A DNA stretch of 6,023 nucleotides, from positions 1-6,023 of the forward strand of contig CAVOBC010000301.1 of NCBI GenBank assembly GCA_963693635.1. Direction: 5' to 3'. Of the stretch, positions 4,815 to 6,023 are shown in pieces. The notes beneath the pieces were generated by a model. That model was not told where the DNA came from, ran no database searches, and was given only the letters and a program-made list of their open reading frames with translations. Source of the stretch: CAVOBC01 sp963693635 (GTDB lineage Bacteria; Pseudomonadota; Gammaproteobacteria; Pseudomonadales; Azotimanducaceae). The translations under genes were made by a program, and so were the position numbers. The first letter of the stretch is position 1, and every line of letters starts with the position of its first letter.

Positions 4815-6023
4815 ATGAAGGATTCAGCCCGATCCCAACTCATCGGGATGGCGCGTCGTAACATCGAAGTGGTGAAATCGGGGGTCCTCGATCGCACCCA
4901 AGACGTGATGCGGGTGCCACCGACGCATTATTACGACCCCGATCGATCGCGGCTTGAGACCGACCGTGTCTTTAAACGTCTGCCATTGTTGCTGGCAATG
5001 AGCGGGGAGCTTAAGAATCCCGGCGATTTCAAAACGATGGTGGTCTGCGGCGTGCCGGTTCTCATCGTGCGTGACCGGTCTAACGAGGTGCGGGCCTTCA
5101 TCAATTCCTGCAGCCATCGTGGCGCGGTGATAGTAACCGACCGATCCGGCAACCGGTCGCGAATCGCCTGTCCGTATCACGCGTGGACTTATGACGACCT
5201 GGGCGATCTTGTCGCGGTGTACAAGTCAGAGGAATTCGGCGACATTGATAAGTCCTGCCATGGGCTGACCCCGCTCATGGTTGGTGAGCGTGCCGGTTTG
5301 ATCTGGGTCTCGCTCGACCCGGCGACAACGCTCGACATCGACACCTTTCTTTGTGGATATGACGACGTTCTGTCGCTGTTTAGCTTTGGCAATTGGTCGC
5401 TCTTCGATCACAGGACCATCGCCGGTCCCAACTGGAAAATGGCGTACGACGGCTACATGGACCTCTATCACTTGCCCACTCTGCACGAGGACACGTTTGG
5501 CGCGAACATGTCCAACCAGGCGCTCTACCATGCGTGGGGGCCGCATCAGCGGGTGTCGTCGCCCAATCCGGGACTGCTGAAATTAGCCGATCAACCGGAA
5601 GAGGACGGGCTGACAGATGTGCTCATGAGCAGCGTGTGGAGCATATTCCCGCAGGTGTCTATCGCGTCGTTTGATGGCGGCGGCCGCGGTGTGATGATCT
5701 CGCAATTCTTTCCGGGCGACACGCCGCTCGAATCGTTCACGTTGCAGAACTACATGATGGAGACGCTGCCGACGACCGATGACATGAAAGCGGCGGCGAA
5801 CGCACAGTTCAAGTTGCTCGAATATGTAGTGCGAGAAGAAGACTACGCGACGGGGATACGATATCATAGTAACATGATACTCCGGTCGGACTTTGAAGTC
5901 ACGTTTGGTCGCAACGAAGGCGGGGCCCAGCGTTTTCACCGCTTCCTGGATGAACTGTTGGCGTGTGGGGACGCGGACCTGACAGCGTGCTTCAAGCGTG
6001 TTGGCGCAGAAGCTCAATTAGAT
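4815..6023 (+). CDS. Rieske non-haem iron oxygenase alpha subunit (RHO-3), 3' end outside window
   Basis: The frame is open for 403 codons from ATG 4815 (AGGTGG 4 nt upstream) to the window edge, with no stop. Residues 97-103 NSCSHRG and 119-126 CPYHAWTY give the Rieske 2Fe-2S ligands Cys99, His101, Cys119 and His122 with family spacing. NWKMAYDGYMDLYHLPTLH (206-224) carries the bridging Asp216 and the iron-binding His219 and His224. Asp343 in REEDYATG fits the third iron ligand. QRFHRFLDELLA near the end is the usual last helix, so the stop is probably close beyond the window. The family takes electrons from a ferredoxin/reductase and uses O2 to hydroxylate, dihydroxylate or demethylate substrates; none of these partners is visible here. 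The substrate is unknown. Of the three RHO genes in the window it is the only one with all metal ligands. The 45-nt gap suggests an operon with the SDR. Confidence 0.93.
   Translation, partial: MKDSARSQLIGMARRNIEVVKSGVLDRTQDVMRVPPTHYYDPDRSRLETDRVFKRLPLLLAMSGELKNPGDFKTMVVCGVPVLIVRDRSNEVRAFINSCSHRGAVIVTDRSGNRSRIACPYHAWTYDDLGDLVAVYKSEEFGDIDKSCHGLTPLMVGERAGLIWVSLDPATTLDIDTFLCGYDDVLSLFSFGNWSLFDHRTIAGPNWKMAYDGYMDLYHLPTLHEDTFGANMSNQALYHAWGPHQRVSSPNPGLLKLADQPEEDGLTDVLMSSVWSIFPQVSIASFDGGGRGVMISQFFPGDTPLESFTLQNYMMETLPTTDDMKAAANAQFKLLEYVVREEDYATGIRYHSNMILRSDFEVTFGRNEGGAQRFHRFLDELLACGDADLTACFKRVGAEAQLD

Noticed and set aside
5583..6017. 144-codon minus-strand ORF
   Set aside because: It lies antisense to the clearly coding RHO-3 gene and shows no family features.

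Overview
The window is moderately GC-rich bacterial DNA that looks proteobacterial. It has short gaps between genes, good Shine-Dalgarno sites, and a gene set typical of an accessory catabolic cluster for aromatic, steroid-like or other hydrophobic carbon compounds. The taxon cannot be fixed from the sequence alone. No tRNA, rRNA, transposase, integrase or CRISPR array was seen.

Left part (1-1157), ordinary genes: the 3' end of an alpha/beta hydrolase gene (+), a convergent small rhodanese-domain protein (-), and a divergent DUF1330 protein (+) that ends at a small hairpin.

Middle part (1193-3251), about 2 kb of gene wreckage. On the minus strand there is a Rieske non-haem iron oxygenase (RHO) alpha-subunit gene whose start and end are recognisable. 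It carries a TGA in place of a conserved Trp, a large internal deletion that removed the Rieske domain and the iron-binding His pair, and a one-base frameshift. Upstream of it on the same strand is the C-terminal part of a SnoaL-like (NTF2-fold) protein. Head to head with that, on the plus strand, is a second RHO alpha-subunit gene that begins abruptly at the first His of its HxxxxH iron-binding motif. The simplest reading is that two divergent transcription units (SnoaL-RHO and RHO-PPOX-SDR-RHO) shared a promoter region, and that one deletion removed it along with both first-gene 5' ends.

Right part (3303-6023), plus strand: an intact PPOX-like flavin split-barrel protein; a gap filled by about seven tandem copies of a degenerate 13-nt unit (3914-4003); a short-chain dehydrogenase/reductase (SDR) split by one extra G in a run of six; and a third RHO alpha subunit with complete Rieske and mononuclear-iron motifs, open to the window edge. 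If expressed, this RHO (needing an electron-transfer partner not seen here), with the SDR, flavoprotein and hydrolase, would fit ring or alkyl hydroxylation followed by alcohol oxidation and hydrolysis. The substrate cannot be inferred.

The most notable features are the repeated loss of Rieske domains beside an intact paralogue, the deletion across a divergent promoter, and the 13-nt tandem array. I found no convincing evidence of a wholly new biological system; the evidence points to a decaying oxygenase cluster. The single-base lesions, and possibly the junctions, could also be sequencing or assembly errors.
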